Shown here: one piece after another, positions 43,245 to 55,415 of the stretch
Layout of the letters: the number at the start of each line of letters is the position of its first letter
Position numbering within the stretch: position 1 is the first letter of the stretch
NCBI GenBank assembly: GCA_002633005.1
Contig: NMRA01000139.1
Location: forward strand, 1 to 64,000
Direction of reading: 5' to 3'
Source of the DNA: Phoronis australis
Taxonomy: Eukaryota; Phoronida; Phoronidae
Length of the DNA: 64,000 nucleotides
The notes under the pieces: generated by a model
What the model saw: the letters and a program-made list of their open reading frames with translations, nothing else
Databases searched by the model: none
Told to the model about the DNA's origin: nothing
Translations under genes and position numbers: made by a program

Positions 43245-44346
43245 TTACATTACTATTACATTTTACGCCATTGTTACATTTTACGTTGCTCAGTCTCTCC
43301 TAAAATGTAACAAGTCGTTACGTTTTACGCAGTTGTTACATTTCACGTGGAATGCAAATACGAGAAATGTACCATTGTTACATTTTACGAAACCAACGTC
43401 ATATTCCAAAGAAAATGATCAAAATCACAAACAAGTGGTATCTGACTCGACCTTGGAGCACTGGAGTATTTTTGGACGAGGGGTGCCGCCCGAAAAACTT
43501 GAATTCCTACTCGTTTAGAGAGTGGGCTCGGACAAAAAAGTGACCCATTTAGAGACTAATTTGTGTAAAAATTCACATTTTCGCACAATCCTGCTCCAGA
43601 AATTCAGGAAAGGCATCTTTTACATATAATTTTGTCGAAAATGGCACCATGACACCAAAGCAATAAGACACTGGCTGAAATAAACCAAACTATCGTGGAC
43701 TAAAACGGGTGTTTTTTCTATCAAATTGGCTTCCGAAATTGAACACTCTATGAAAAATTTTGTTATTGTCGTTTGTTTTCAAAGAAATACAATAAAAATT
43801 AGCCAAATACGATGTCATTGTTGTGCTTACCAAGGGAAGTGTGTTTATTGTAAGACCGGATACACAATTGGTTCTGTAAGTGTCAACAAAAGATTGCAGA
43901 ACGCTTTAACAATAAAAAACTTGTTACCTGATCCTGGAAAATCCTTTCGTGTGAAGTTGAAACTGTACATTTTTACTAAACCATAAAACTACTCAGACAT
44001 GTTAAAAAACATGGAAAGCAGATAAGACACATCTATAAATTCGACCTGGCACTGACATTCGATAGAATTTCATTCACACAATCCGAGGAAGAAGGCGTTA
44101 AGTGTGTGAAAGGTTTTCCTCCGTGTGACAAATATCATGCAAACTCATGAAACATGACGTCGTTTTCGTCGTCAAATGTAATATTGATACATTTCTCGCA
44201 TGTGCATTCGCCGTATATTGTAACAATCGCATAAAATGTGACTACTTGTTACATTTTAAGAGAGGCCTAGCTACGTAAAATGTAACAATGACAAAAAATG
44301 TAACAGTTGTTACATTTTACGAAATTGTTACATTTTACGGCGTATC
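43245..44346 (+). mobile_element. TTACATTTTACG DNA element, copy 1
   Basis: Inverted arms of about 165 bp, packed with TTACATTTTACG and its complement CGTAAAATGTAA, bound a 0.8-kb interior. The right end is CGGCGTATC. An ATG frame at 43750-43986 (78 codons) holds CHCCAYQGKCVYCKTGYTIG. A second, inverted copy with an extra 1.7 kb lies at 46400-49159. Confidence 0.82.
43750..43986 (+). CDS. Small cysteine-cluster ORF in DNA element copy 1
   Basis: 78 codons from ATG: MKNFVIVVCFQRNTIKISQI then RCHCCAYQGKCVYCKTGYTI. The CXCC-X6-CXXC cluster could bind metal. The matching part of the second copy (about 46760-47040, minus) is degraded, so coding status is doubtful. No family recognised. Confidence 0.25.
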   Translation: MKNFVIVVCFQRNTIKISQIRCHCCAYQGKCVYCKTGYTIGSVSVNKRLQNALTIKNLLPDPGKSFRVKLKLYIFTKP

Positions 44347-44468
44347 TGATTCAGTGCTTGAGTAGCATCGTGTTTTTGCAATTAGTCTGAAAATTACGGA
44401 GTAACATATGTTCGCCGAGTAATTAACTTTTTCTAATACTTCAAGACAAAGTATGGTGTCATACCCAT

Positions 44469-44720
44469 GCACACACACAGCCTTAAAAATGGGGGCTCGA
44501 ATTTTGAGTATGTGGACCTTTTACTAAGATTCGCGGGGTACGTTAAGATCTATCAATTGCGCATTCGCCGAATTTTGGTAGCTCCTGCCGTTCTAGTGGA
44601 CTTTTGTCTCTTTTTTTTTTACTTTTCCGGAGTTATTGTTTCTCTGTGGCAGACGTTTGTGCCAACTAGCTTAGCTAAATGGGGGGCTCTAACGAGCCCT
44701 CCCCCGGCCCTGGGTGCGCG
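44469..44720 (+). mobile_element. GCACCC-ended MITE, copy 2
   Basis: Starts GCACACACAGCCTTAAAAAT followed by GGGGGCTCGAA and ends GCCCTGGGTGCGCG. Shares the interior GTGGACTTTTGTCTC and TGTGGCAGACGTTTG blocks with 9970-10218. Confidence 0.6.
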
Positions 44721-44988
44721 AATGAATAACATAGGCGGATAAAGAGGGGTCGAAGAGCCCGAGGACACACCCCACGGGCGACCAAAAAAACGTCGCCAAC
44801 ATATCGTTTCTGGGCGTTACGCGCCTACTTTCCTTTAAAATTGTGTTTGCCCCAAGCCCCTTCTGAGACCGTTCGGGATGCACGATCACCTTTGCCTTCC
44901 TATATGTGTGGTTGGGACCCTTTCTGCGACATCCACTGCAGCCTCGAAGTAAATACCCACTCGTGAACCAAAAAATAGACCTATACAA

Positions 44989-46238
44989 CCGATTTCATGA
45001 AGGTGGTCTAAAGTTAAACCTGGTTTAAACTGGACTATGACCAGGTTAAAGATAATCTGCATTTCATAAAGTTGGTTTAACTTTTATACCAGTGGTCTAG
45101 TAAAACCTGGTTTAACTCCAGTTTAGACCTGGTCTAAGTCAGTTTTCATTTCACCAACGAGGTCTAAATTCTTTAGATCTCTATTAAGATGTTAAACCAT
45201 GTTTAACTTTGGACTTGGTCAGCCTCAGGTTTAACTGTTAAATATGTCAGACTTGCAGGGTATAGGAACAACTGAATGATGCCGCGGAGTGCACTTGCGA
45301 CGCAGTTTAGAGCGAAAATGGACTATTTTCAGTATTCAGTTTTACTACGACACAAGATCAAACGTAGCAGGGGTGGACCCAGGACTTTTAAAGGGGGGAC
45401 GGTCAAGGACTTTTTGAAAGGGGGACCAAGTCAACAATTTGAAAAAATATAGATTTGGTATCACTAAAATCAAGGGAAAAGGGGGCTCCGGACCCCTTGA
45501 CCCCCCTGGATCCGCCTATGCGTAGACCAGAACGTGCTGGAGTGTGTCCTTCGGATTCCTCAGAAAACGACTGGTCGAGCAGGGCGTCATCGTCGTAAGC
45601 GCTATGGATTTGACATAAGACAGCATCTTCTGATTCTTCTGACTGAGTTCCACCGCCACTGCTCTCCGATATAATGTTGCCGGGAAGGAGTCTTGCTCCC
45701 CCCCCCCTTTGGCAGTGAAAAATAAACAATAAAATGACACGGAAATAAATTTGGGCATTTCGGGAGCATGTTCTTTAGTGTGTGTGTGTTGGGCACAGAA
45801 ATTACATTTTTCCTCATGAGAATAGCTTTTAGACCCTGTTCGTAAATGTCTGCACTGATTCTACCAGTGTATGCCATTATAGTTTCTTTGTTGGGTTACC
45901 CAGCTCGACACAGTGGGGTGCCTTTGATACTGTAAACCTGGCGTGCGTTCAGTAGACGCTAGCACCTACACTAGGACCTAGCTAAAACCTAGTCAAAGTC
46001 ACGTGTTCTCATTTAAAATGCACGTAATCTCGCGAAGTCTTGCGTTATAGCGAGGTCCTAGCGTTACTGAACGGGAGGCTGGTTTTATTGAACCAGCTCC
46101 CTGGTCTAGCAAAGCCAGGCTTTCAGACTCTCAAACCATGTTGGTGAAATGCAAGTCAGGTCTAAAATTAGACCAGGTTTAGGAAGACCAGGTGTAAGTT
46201 TTAAACCTGGTTTTGTTAAACCACCTTTATGAAATCGG
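44989..46238. mobile_element. 1.25-kb element with long GGTTTAAAC-rich inverted repeats
   Basis: Arms of about 150-190 bp begin CCGATTTCATRAAGGTGGT and contain repeated ACCTGGTTTAA / AGACCAGGT words. Between them, a minus-strand acidic frame (ESSGGGTQSEESEDAV, YDDDALLDQSFSEESEG) is cut by another MITE at 45368-45518. The outer repeats recall Harbinger-type elements, but the superfamily is not proven and no transposase was found. Confidence 0.7.
45368..45518. mobile_element. hAT-like MITE nested in the 45-kb element
   Basis: It starts CAGGGGTGGACCCAGGA and ends CCCCTGGATCCGCCTA, an end sequence of many hAT MITEs. CGTAG flanks both sides. Similar ends occur alone at about 56580-56605 and 60865-60900. 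Confidence 0.6.
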
Positions 46239-46399
46239 CTGATATTGTTTACGAGTCAGGTTTTGAGAATTCAATGCACTCTTAAAATTCAGTGTACAGG
46301 GTGATAAGGTGAGCATTGGGCGCTTACTTACCTCTAATTTTATCACTACAGCACTGCTTAATTTGTTTTTTCCATGCTCATTTATTTGAAAAAAGCTCT

Positions 46400-49159
46400 G
46401 ATACGCCGTAAAATGTAACATTTACGTAAAATGTAACAACTGTTACATTTTATGTCATTGTTACATTTTACGTAGCTAGGGCTCTCTTAAAATGTAACAT
46501 TTTATGTGATTGTTACAATTTTCGTCGAATGCACATGCGAGAATTGTACCATTATTACATTTTACGAAAGCGACGTCATATTTCATGAGTTTTCATGGTA
46601 TTTGTCACACGGAGGAAAACGGTTCATACACTAAATGCCTTCTTTCTTGGATTGTTTGAACGAAATTCTATCAAATGTGCCAGCTAGAATTTATAGATGC
46701 GTTCCTATTTGCTTTCCACTGTTTTTAACATGGATAGTTCTTTGATAGAGTCAAAAACGTACCATGTACAATTTCAACTCCAGACAAAAGGATTTACCAG
46801 GATCATGTAACACGTTTTTATTGTTAAAAATCTCTTACAATCTTTTGTTGAAGCTCATTGATAACACCCAATTGTGTGTCCGGCATTACAGCAAACACAC
46901 TTCCCTAACTACCCTGTAAGCACAACAGAAACGATGACGTCGTATGTTGACTAATATTTATCGCATTTCTTCAGGAACAAACGACAATAACAATTTTTTA
47001 AGCAGAAATCAGAAGCCAATTTCATAGAAAAAACATCCGTTTTAGTTCACAATAGTTTGATTTATTTCAACCAGTGTTTTATTACCTTGAAGTCATGGGA
47101 CAAAATGGGCAATATCAAAGTTTCTGATGCCGATGGGTTCTGTCTACCACCATAGTTAGGAATGATAGTTTCTTAAAGACATTATGGTAGAAGGAAATTA
47201 AACTATGCACTTGTTTGCTGGCAGGTTAACAGATTGTGTCACTGCAACAGCAAATGATCGCCTTTGAGAAGGGCGAACCAATAGGTTTAAAAAGTGGCGG
47301 CATAGTAATGTGTTTTGAACAGCTAAAAGCTGAATGAAATATCATTGTTCTTATGATGTCAAATCTGTCTGAAAGAGTGGTGGTAACAACTGATTAACCG
47401 TGACGTGTTACGCAAAAATGGGAGACCTAGCTGGCAATAGAACATATTTTGCCTCTCTGAAACGACACGATCATTTTCCTCATACTGGGTCTAGCTCGAC
47501 AGTTTAAAGGGGCAATAGTCCGAGGTAAATCGGCTGTCAGCTTTTCGGAATACAAAAACATTCACTTTCTCTTTCTATAATCTTTTAAGGTAAACTATCA
47601 ATTAAAATTGCTATTTGGTCAATGTTCGTTAGTCCGAAACCCATATAAATAAAGACTGGGATTGGACATTCTAGTATTAATGGACGTGAAGCCACGTGTC
47701 TCTTGAGGCGCCATTTTTCATTGTGTTGCAGCTCGTTTTCTACAGCACGTGTAGTTATAGGCAGATAAGGAAATTTGGTACATCGCATTCAAAGCTCATA
47801 TTAAACATGGCTGACTTCGACGTTGGTCGTTTTTGTTCTTTACAACCCACTTTCAATGAAACCTAGTTCAAAGCTCTCAGTTAATTCACTGAATATTGGA
47901 GCCCGTACCACATGAAATTGTTGCGAGTTTTGTATGTCCGTTACCAGTTATTCTAATGACCAGGTGACAGCATCCATATTGGACTAGTCGGTAGTTCTCG
48001 AAAAATGTCTACCTTCAGAATTCAAATTAAAGGAATTTTTAACGTATATCGTAGAGCGAGCCCTAGTTTTTGAAAAGGAATGTTTTCAACAAGAGAAAAA
48101 AATGATAACACGGAGGTATCCTCACGTTTAGATTTAAGTCGCAAGTAAAAGATTACAGTCTGAATCCAGCAAACTACAGAAGGGTATAGTTATATTTACA
48201 AGCAATACCGTGCTTATCGATAGATCAGAAACAATCATCTTTTGAAATTGCGCTCGTCTAGACAAGATTTGTTACCTCAAGCTCCTAGCTTCCAAAAAGT
48301 AGGCCTTTTCAGCATTCACGCAGCTGCCATGACGTTTCTCACAACATCGTTAACTGAGGCTGAACATAGGAACCCCTTTAAGTATTCGCTGTCCATTATG
48401 GAAAGCTCGGTGCAAACACTGAACCATGAATGAGAAGATTTTAGAATCTTTGAGGCAATGATGTATTAGCACTTTGCTAAAACTTGTACTATTTATATTG
48501 TATTGTGCCCTTGTTACACAAATTCAATGATAATAACAATAGCAATAACAATAACGATAACTATACCAATAACGAGTGATAGTAGTGAAAGTAGTAATAG
48601 TAATAAAAGCAGTTGCAATAGTAGTAATAGCAGTAATACTAATGTAACAGTAATAAAATGATAATGGGTAGCCAGATTTATGCCTGGTCAGCCCGGAGGG
48701 CATTCCTATAGAAGAGATACATGTATACGAAAAGTGCCGCCCAATAGAACGTTTTTTTCACAGCAAAAATACTCTCCAAGATTTTCAACAAAATACTATA
48801 TAAAAGGGTGCCTTTTTGAATTTCTGGAACAGAACTGTGTGAAAATGTGTATTTTTACACAAAATTAGTGTCTCAGTAAATGGGTGGCTGTATTCCGGGC
48901 CCATTCTCTAAACGGGGGTAGCAGCCCTCGTTCAAAAGTACTCGAGTACCCCCACCCCCGGCCGTGTCAGATACCACTTGTTCTTGGTTTTAGTCATTTT
49001 CTTTGTAATATGACGTTGGTTTCGTAAAATGTAACAATGGTACATTTCTCGCGTATGAATACGACATAAAATGTAACAACTACATGTTCGTAGAGACTTA
49101 GCAACGTAAAATGTAACATTGACGTAAAATGTTACAGTTGTTACATTTTACGGCGTATC
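46400..49159 (-). mobile_element. TTACATTTTACG DNA element, copy 2
   Basis: Ends GATACGCCGTAAAATGTAAC / CGGCGTATC, flanked by AAAGCTCT and AAAGCTCA (7 of 8 matching), so an 8-bp target duplication as in hAT-like elements. It is inverted relative to copy 1. 47100-48775 has no counterpart in copy 1: either a further insertion or the part deleted from copy 1. No transposase recognised. Confidence 0.82.
48525..48665. repeat. Degenerate trinucleotide repeat
   Basis: Runs of AATAAC, then AGTAGT/AATAGT variants. It lies in the extra segment of the TTACATTTTACG element copy 2. Confidence 0.85.
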
Positions 49160-49167
49160 AAAGCTCA

Positions 49168-51152
49168 TTTCAAATGACAAGGTGTTTGATATACTGTACA
49201 TACATGTACTTATCACCGTAGACAGGGGGAAACTCCCGGTTCCCCGAACTTGGCCCCATCAGTCGAAAACGCCTGGCTACGCCAGTGCTCATCTATAATA
49301 TCTCTTTAAAGGTTATTTTTTAATGTTTTTTATGTTTGTTATGAAATATTCAGTACAATAAATATACAGACCCTGAAAGCGCCAAGAGGCATTGTATCTG
49401 GGTTAAACAGATATATAAAAATCTATACACTAACACATAAATTAACAAACTGATGTTAAGATTACAATGATATAAGATTACAAATATAAATAAATTGTTT
49501 TCAGTCAGTCATTTTATTTGCATCAGTTATCTTACATGTATACAATTTTATCGACTCACACAAAGAAATTTAATATACTATTATGCTCCCCGCATACCGC
49601 ACAGGCATGAAAACATGAGCATTAGTCCTACAACATGCACCGCTATGAGCCAACCTGCATTATAAGTTGCAATATAATGATGTGTTAGGCGCATTGGATA
49701 GCTTTTGTCTACGAGAATGGGAGAATCCCCTGAGAATAACACCCGTACGCAATTTTACTCTATTCAATATAACTCTTATAGGTCTTTTCTTGTTTGAGCT
49801 GGGATGGCACGAAAAGGCATCTTCATCTATCATTTGACGGAATACATTAGAGAGATAGTAAACTTGCATTTTTACATTTTGCCAAGGCTTTACTGGTACT
49901 ACCTGGTTAGCCTAATACATCTATAATAATAAAGTTCCGTTGAAGTTAGGCTTTAAGAGCTGCCACAACCCGTAGCACATGGCACAGACCAGTATTACTT
50001 TGACCGCATTGGTGCTTTTGCAAGATACGTCACTGACCAGACATCCAACGAAATATCATCTTAGCATAAAAGACTGCGTTCAACAGCCGGTTCATCAAGT
50101 GATTAAAATTGTTTAGCTGTGTGCTTTCGCCATTTTAACTGATTTCGTGTACATTTAAAATAATACTCTGTCCTACAAACTTGAAGTTTTAGTACAGGTG
50201 GTATAAATTCGCCTTGTATGAATACCATTCATGCAATCTACTGCTTCGGTTAATACCTGGTGATTGCTACAAGATGTACGGTAAGAATTCCTGTTTTTGA
50301 CAAGAGAAGGTTTGTAACTTGTTTCAGTGCTCTGTGCACTCGTCACGTCCTCCGTGATCATGCCCATGTTCCGGTAACATAACTCTGTTCTCACTCAGCT
50401 TATGGTCCTGTCACACGAAACTCAATCTCAGAACGTCTTAGCGCGTCTTAACATCTGGAAGGGCTGAGAATGAGCGAATACTGTAACTACCAAAAGCATC
50501 CTTCGGATACAGCATCGTTAAAGAGGTCTTACGCAGATCGTACAACGCTTAGTCCACTTTCCTTTGATTTTATCCAATGTTCGATCTCGTATGTCTACTT
50601 AGAACAACCTTGATGATACCTGTACTTCAAGTTGCTGTATGAAAAGACTGGAGAATTAACAAGCTCAGGTAAACGGACAGGACTTTCAAATTCCATAGCA
50701 CAGGAAAAGCTGAAAAATTGGGGGAAATGGGAATTGAGATAATACTTAATGATCAAATATTCACACGAGAACACCATATGACAAGGTGCATGAAAGAGAG
50801 AAGTGCACTGTTAAGACGTTACCTAAAAGCCAGGTGTAAAATATCGACCGGTACGCGGGTAGGAGCAAAATACAGGCATACACGGGTTTGAACGGAATTT
50901 GAGTCTGTTCTCATGTTCTATCAAATTTTCGAGAACGTAGAACCACGTTGTTTGTTGTGCTGTTTTCGTAGCTGATGGACACTCAAGCCAAACAAAATCC
51001 AAAGTGATATGGCTACAATCGAAGGTAGCCGTCGCGCCGTAGCTTTCAAGCATCGGCTACACGCGAATCCTTGTCTAGCAGTAGTACTCACACAAATTAT
51101 TCTACGACAGACTTGAATTGTAGCTTACTGAGATTTTTATTTACCTTTTCAG
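49168..51152. other. Upstream flank of the hexosaminidase gene
   Basis: No complete gene seen. A minus-strand ATG frame of 76 codons (50823-51053, MLESYGATATFDCSHITLDF) ends without a known motif. The hexosaminidase start-codon exon may lie here but I could not place it. Confidence 0.35.
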
Positions 51153-51866
51153 GTTCAGGGGATACATTTTCTGTTTCCCGGAATAAGAAGCTGTGGTGTT
51201 TGTTGATTACCGTTGCCTGTCTATGTGGTGTTTACATTTTTTATTACGTCTCATTAAAACCACATTCATTTCCAAAGACCTTGCGCAACGTGAATAACAC
51301 CATCAGGGAACACGCGCCTACGACGGCTCCTCTTTATGAAGCCTTGATCCATCTCGACTTGAAAGGAGGTCCGCCAAAATTGAGTTATTTCAAGGAAGTG
51401 TTCCCTTTATTCAGACAATGGGGTGCCACAGGATTACTTGTCGAGTATGAGGATATGTTCCCGTACTCTGAAAATCTGAGTGTTCTTCCGCGAAATTATT
51501 CATATACGAAGCAGGAAATTCAAGTTATTCAGGCCCTTGCCAAAACCAATCAATTAGACATTATCCCGCTTGTACAGACATTCGGTCACATGGAATTCGT
51601 TCTAAAACACGACAAGTTTGCTCATTTACGAGAGGTTCGGGAAAGTGCCTTTTGCATTTCTGCAGGACCATGCGTTGTCGAATCGTACACTGTTATAAAG
51701 GAAATGATAACTCAACTGATGGCTGCTCATCCGAAAGTGACGCACTTGCACATCGGAAGTGACGAAGTTGAGCAACTTGGAAAAGGGCAAGCTTGTGTTG
51801 ACTTAATGCGCAAGACAGGAACTACACGTGAACAGTTGTTTCTTCAACATGTTACTCACATTGCAG
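51153..51866 (+). CDS. HEXD exon: membrane anchor and N-terminal catalytic half
   Basis: I place the start at the TTTACCTTTTCAG acceptor rather than an upstream in-frame TTG, since no in-frame ATG precedes the conserved region. Conserved blocks: ALIHLDLKGGPPKLSYFKEV, FRQWGATGLLVEYEDMFPY, PLVQTFGHMEF, LREVRESAFCISAG and HIGSDEV. Donor GCAG|GTAAGC. Confidence 0.9.
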
Positions 51867-54800
51867 GTAAGCGTAAGCGACAACAGTTAACCGTTATTCC
51901 ACGAGAGCACGAGAGTCACCGACTCAGATATTTAAAAAAATTGTGTGTACATACATGTACATCCTGGTGAGATATGTTGATAATGCTTATTTGAATTTTT
52001 TTGGTTCATTATTTTTAAGTTAGAGCAAAAAGCTCATTTTTGTTTCAAAAAGGTTCAGTTAGTGAAGATGTTTAAAACGTCTTAAAAGAACGTGAAAGAA
52101 ACAAAATTTGTACTGTTCATGTAGACATTGAACCTCTCTGTTAACTTTCAATGGAAAGCCAAAATTCGGTAAATTTTGCCCAATTTTGTGTCTTTGGTTT
52201 TAAGCCATTTTTGAGGTGCTCTTGGGAGCCAGTTTTCGGTGTGCTGGTGATTTCCTATGATATTTTTCATCAGTTTTCTGTCTGACTAAGAAAATGAAAA
52301 TATGGACTTTTTGTTTATTTGTTTTCAAGCAGCAGTCGATAGAAAAAACATACCATCGCGTATGTTACGGTGCCTGACTACGGGCAGCATTTCGATGTAT
52401 CTCATGAAGCTCATAAAAGAGTTTCATTAATTTTTGAAAATATGTTTCTATGATGATCAAATCAGTCGACATTAACTCTTAGGTACTTTGACTATTGCTA
52501 CCCCCCTGGTGGCAGTTTGTATAACTAGATTTGTTCGGAGAAATTTCATGAAATTTGGTCGAAACATTTCCATGGAGGAAATGATGACATGTTTGTCAAC
52601 GACGTAACGATATTTTGTTTTCTGTCTACTAAAGTACCTGAGGATGACTTTTGGTTAATATCGAAACGTCGTTTACATGCTGTACTCTAGTGTCATTTTT
52701 TCCACGTCTTACTTAAGGTAATTATTTACATGTATGTTTTCGAATGAGTCTAACCTGTGCTGCTACATTTGTGACAGTTATAGCACTTTGTAAAACGTAA
52801 ATGCGTCTAACCTGTGCCCCCTCCCATAAGTTGCTAACTGGTGCCCTGGTAACGTCCACCTCATTACCTGATAGTCATTACATAAAATATATAAAGTCAC
52901 TTTAATCTGAGTTTTATCATTTTTACAGGATGCTAATTTTTTAACCGATTCCACCAAAATCTGACTGTGTCAATTGTTGTCGCACTGAAATAAGTTAATT
53001 TTGAAAGTTGACTGCGCATATTTGTTACCATGACGACTGAGTACCATAAACGTTTTCGTCTTTGAATTAGAAATAAACTAGCATGATAATAAAGGATCCG
53101 AACCTATGACGCAAAACGATTCGAATAAGCTTCACACTTCATAATCCAAATGTAGCCCATTTCTGTAAATCAAGTAGGATTTTCACATCTTGAAGTAGAA
53201 AGTAACTGGTTACAAAATACGAATCAAAATCGTATTTTACGCATGGAATTTAGAAAAATAAGTGTACTGTTGTGTCTTTGAACAGAAGTTGACTTTCAAA
53301 CAAAAAAGCGATTTCAGAACAATTTCAACAGAATTTAGAAGAAAGGTCATCTGAAATGGGCACTTCACATTGACTTGAATAGAATACTTATAATATTTGT
53401 GGTACGAGCACCGAAAACTGTACAAAACTACTTTTTGTAGCAGTGTGTCTGCAAATGTACATGTATATAGTTGAATCTTCACCGATGACAATGTAGCCGG
53501 TTGAACATGCCTTTCAGATCAGAAAAGTCGCCATGTTTTCGAATGTGAATTTTGAGCACTTTAACCATTCATTTCAATAACTAGTTACTTCTGCGTGATT
53601 AAAGTCTGGTGTAAACTCTTGGCTTATACAGAATGGTAGGTAAAGATATGTCTTACTAAATTCTACTGCGTGAATATCGTGAGCATGAAGTTTAATCACA
53701 ATCGCAAGATGGCCGACCCGACCGAAATAAAGTCAAATTTTAAATACCGATAACTTTTGAATGCACGATGCGATTTTGATAATTTATTCATTTTTTGTAT
53801 TTCAGACATTGGTGCCTTTCCTGTGATGTAGGCTTTTGTCTTCAAAGTGAACAAATAATTTTCGGTTCGACCGCTTCATACAGTCGTGAACCCTTAATTC
53901 AAAAGAATTTTTGAAAATCAATATAACTAAATTGCCTTGAAATATTGCACAAATCAGAACATTTCATTAAAAATCTTAAATTATTCATGTCAGCCTAAAA
54001 ATTGTCTCTAACGTTGCCAACCGTTTTGGGTATTGGCACCAGGCAATTACATGTATGTCATCACTTGTGCCAGTGTAATCTCTGACCCACGGTCACTTAT
54101 GAACGCTGCATGCCGGGTGAAATGGTAATATGGATATGTCAAACAGCATTATGGTCCCTAAAATGTTAATTCACATTAATTATCTTTCTTGACACCATTT
54201 TAAATGTAACGAAGTTACAAAAACATTCTTTAAAATGTAGAATATGCAATATTGTGTCATTTTTAGAGCAAAAAAGGAAAAAGCCCATTAGAGAGATTTT
54301 ACAAATGTGTTCAAATATAGTCATGATTTATCCAATAACATAATTTTCAACGCCCAAAGCGCTGCAAACTGGCTTGCAGAATCACTCGAGTGATACCCTC
54401 TTTCAGCACTACAAAAACTGCTTACGGATTTTCCTATATTGGAAAATTGGTGTTATGCAAAAACATGTCGTTTTCTTCGTAAACCATTTACGCTTTGTGG
54501 GCAATGTATATGATTCATTGTATTAAAGATTTCATAATAAACATTAAATAATAGGCTAAAAAACTGAGAGATCAATAAGTGCAAATTTTATGATTTTTGT
54601 ATCAGAGCCACACCAAGACCACATTCACAAAGTTTAAGTTGAATCTGGAAAATGACCTCTAGAGTGATTTTTTTGATTTCTTTTGATTTTCTCGTGGAAT
54701 GGCTTTTAACCTTGTAAACACGACAAAGATTATCAACGATTCCCATTTTTTTTAATAAATATTTTCAGTGAAAGTTGGTAATTTCCCCCATTCCTTCACA

Positions 54801-55326
54801 TAACTTCATGGGTGGTCCTATTTTAAGATTTCAAACAAAAGACTGGAGACTACGCTATGTGGTTGCATCATCGAAACACTTACTGTATCGTAAATGTTGA
54901 TAACGACGGTGGATTTAAAGCGGCTTGACATGTTTCGCCGTTTATTAAAACTCACTGTGTCCAGTGTGTACCATTACTTGCCGTCGGGCCTAACAAGGTG
55001 GGTACTGCTTATTTCTTCTGAGGAAGGTGTTCTAATATTCGCCGAAACATGTCAAGCCGGTTTAAATCCATCGTTGTTTTTATCAACATATGCTGCTACT
55101 TGTCATGATGTAGAATTTATTGTTTACGTTTCATAAGTTCAGCAATTATTTGAACTTCCGGGTTATGTTCCGTGGCATGTAATGCGAAGTAAAAACATAA
55201 AATAGGCATAGGATAACTACATTGTAGTTATTTATTACCAGTATGAAAGATACTCCGTCTTTTTCTTTTCGCCAGCTCGAAACATAGAACAAGTCTTGAG
55301 AGAGTCATCACTGATACACAAACATT

Positions 55327-55415
<89 letters not shown>

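Noticed and set aside
43253-44346. TTACATTTTACG clusters as a CRISPR-like array
   Set aside because: The words occur in both orientations with irregular spacing, in mirror-image arms of a DNA element, in animal DNA.
51071-51152. In-frame N-terminal extension of hexosaminidase starting SSSSTHTNYST
   Set aside because: The first codon is TTG, not ATG, and a strong polypyrimidine/AG acceptor lies at 51151-51152, so this is more likely intron.
52570-52640. NDDMF frame in the HEXD intron as the missing WDDM exon
   Set aside because: There is no Trp before DDM and no family residues around it; upstream codons do not fit the GH20 pattern.
52636-52672. CTGAGGA...CGAAACG as a hammerhead ribozyme core
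   Set aside because: The bases after CTGAGGA do not pair with those before GAAA as stem II requires.
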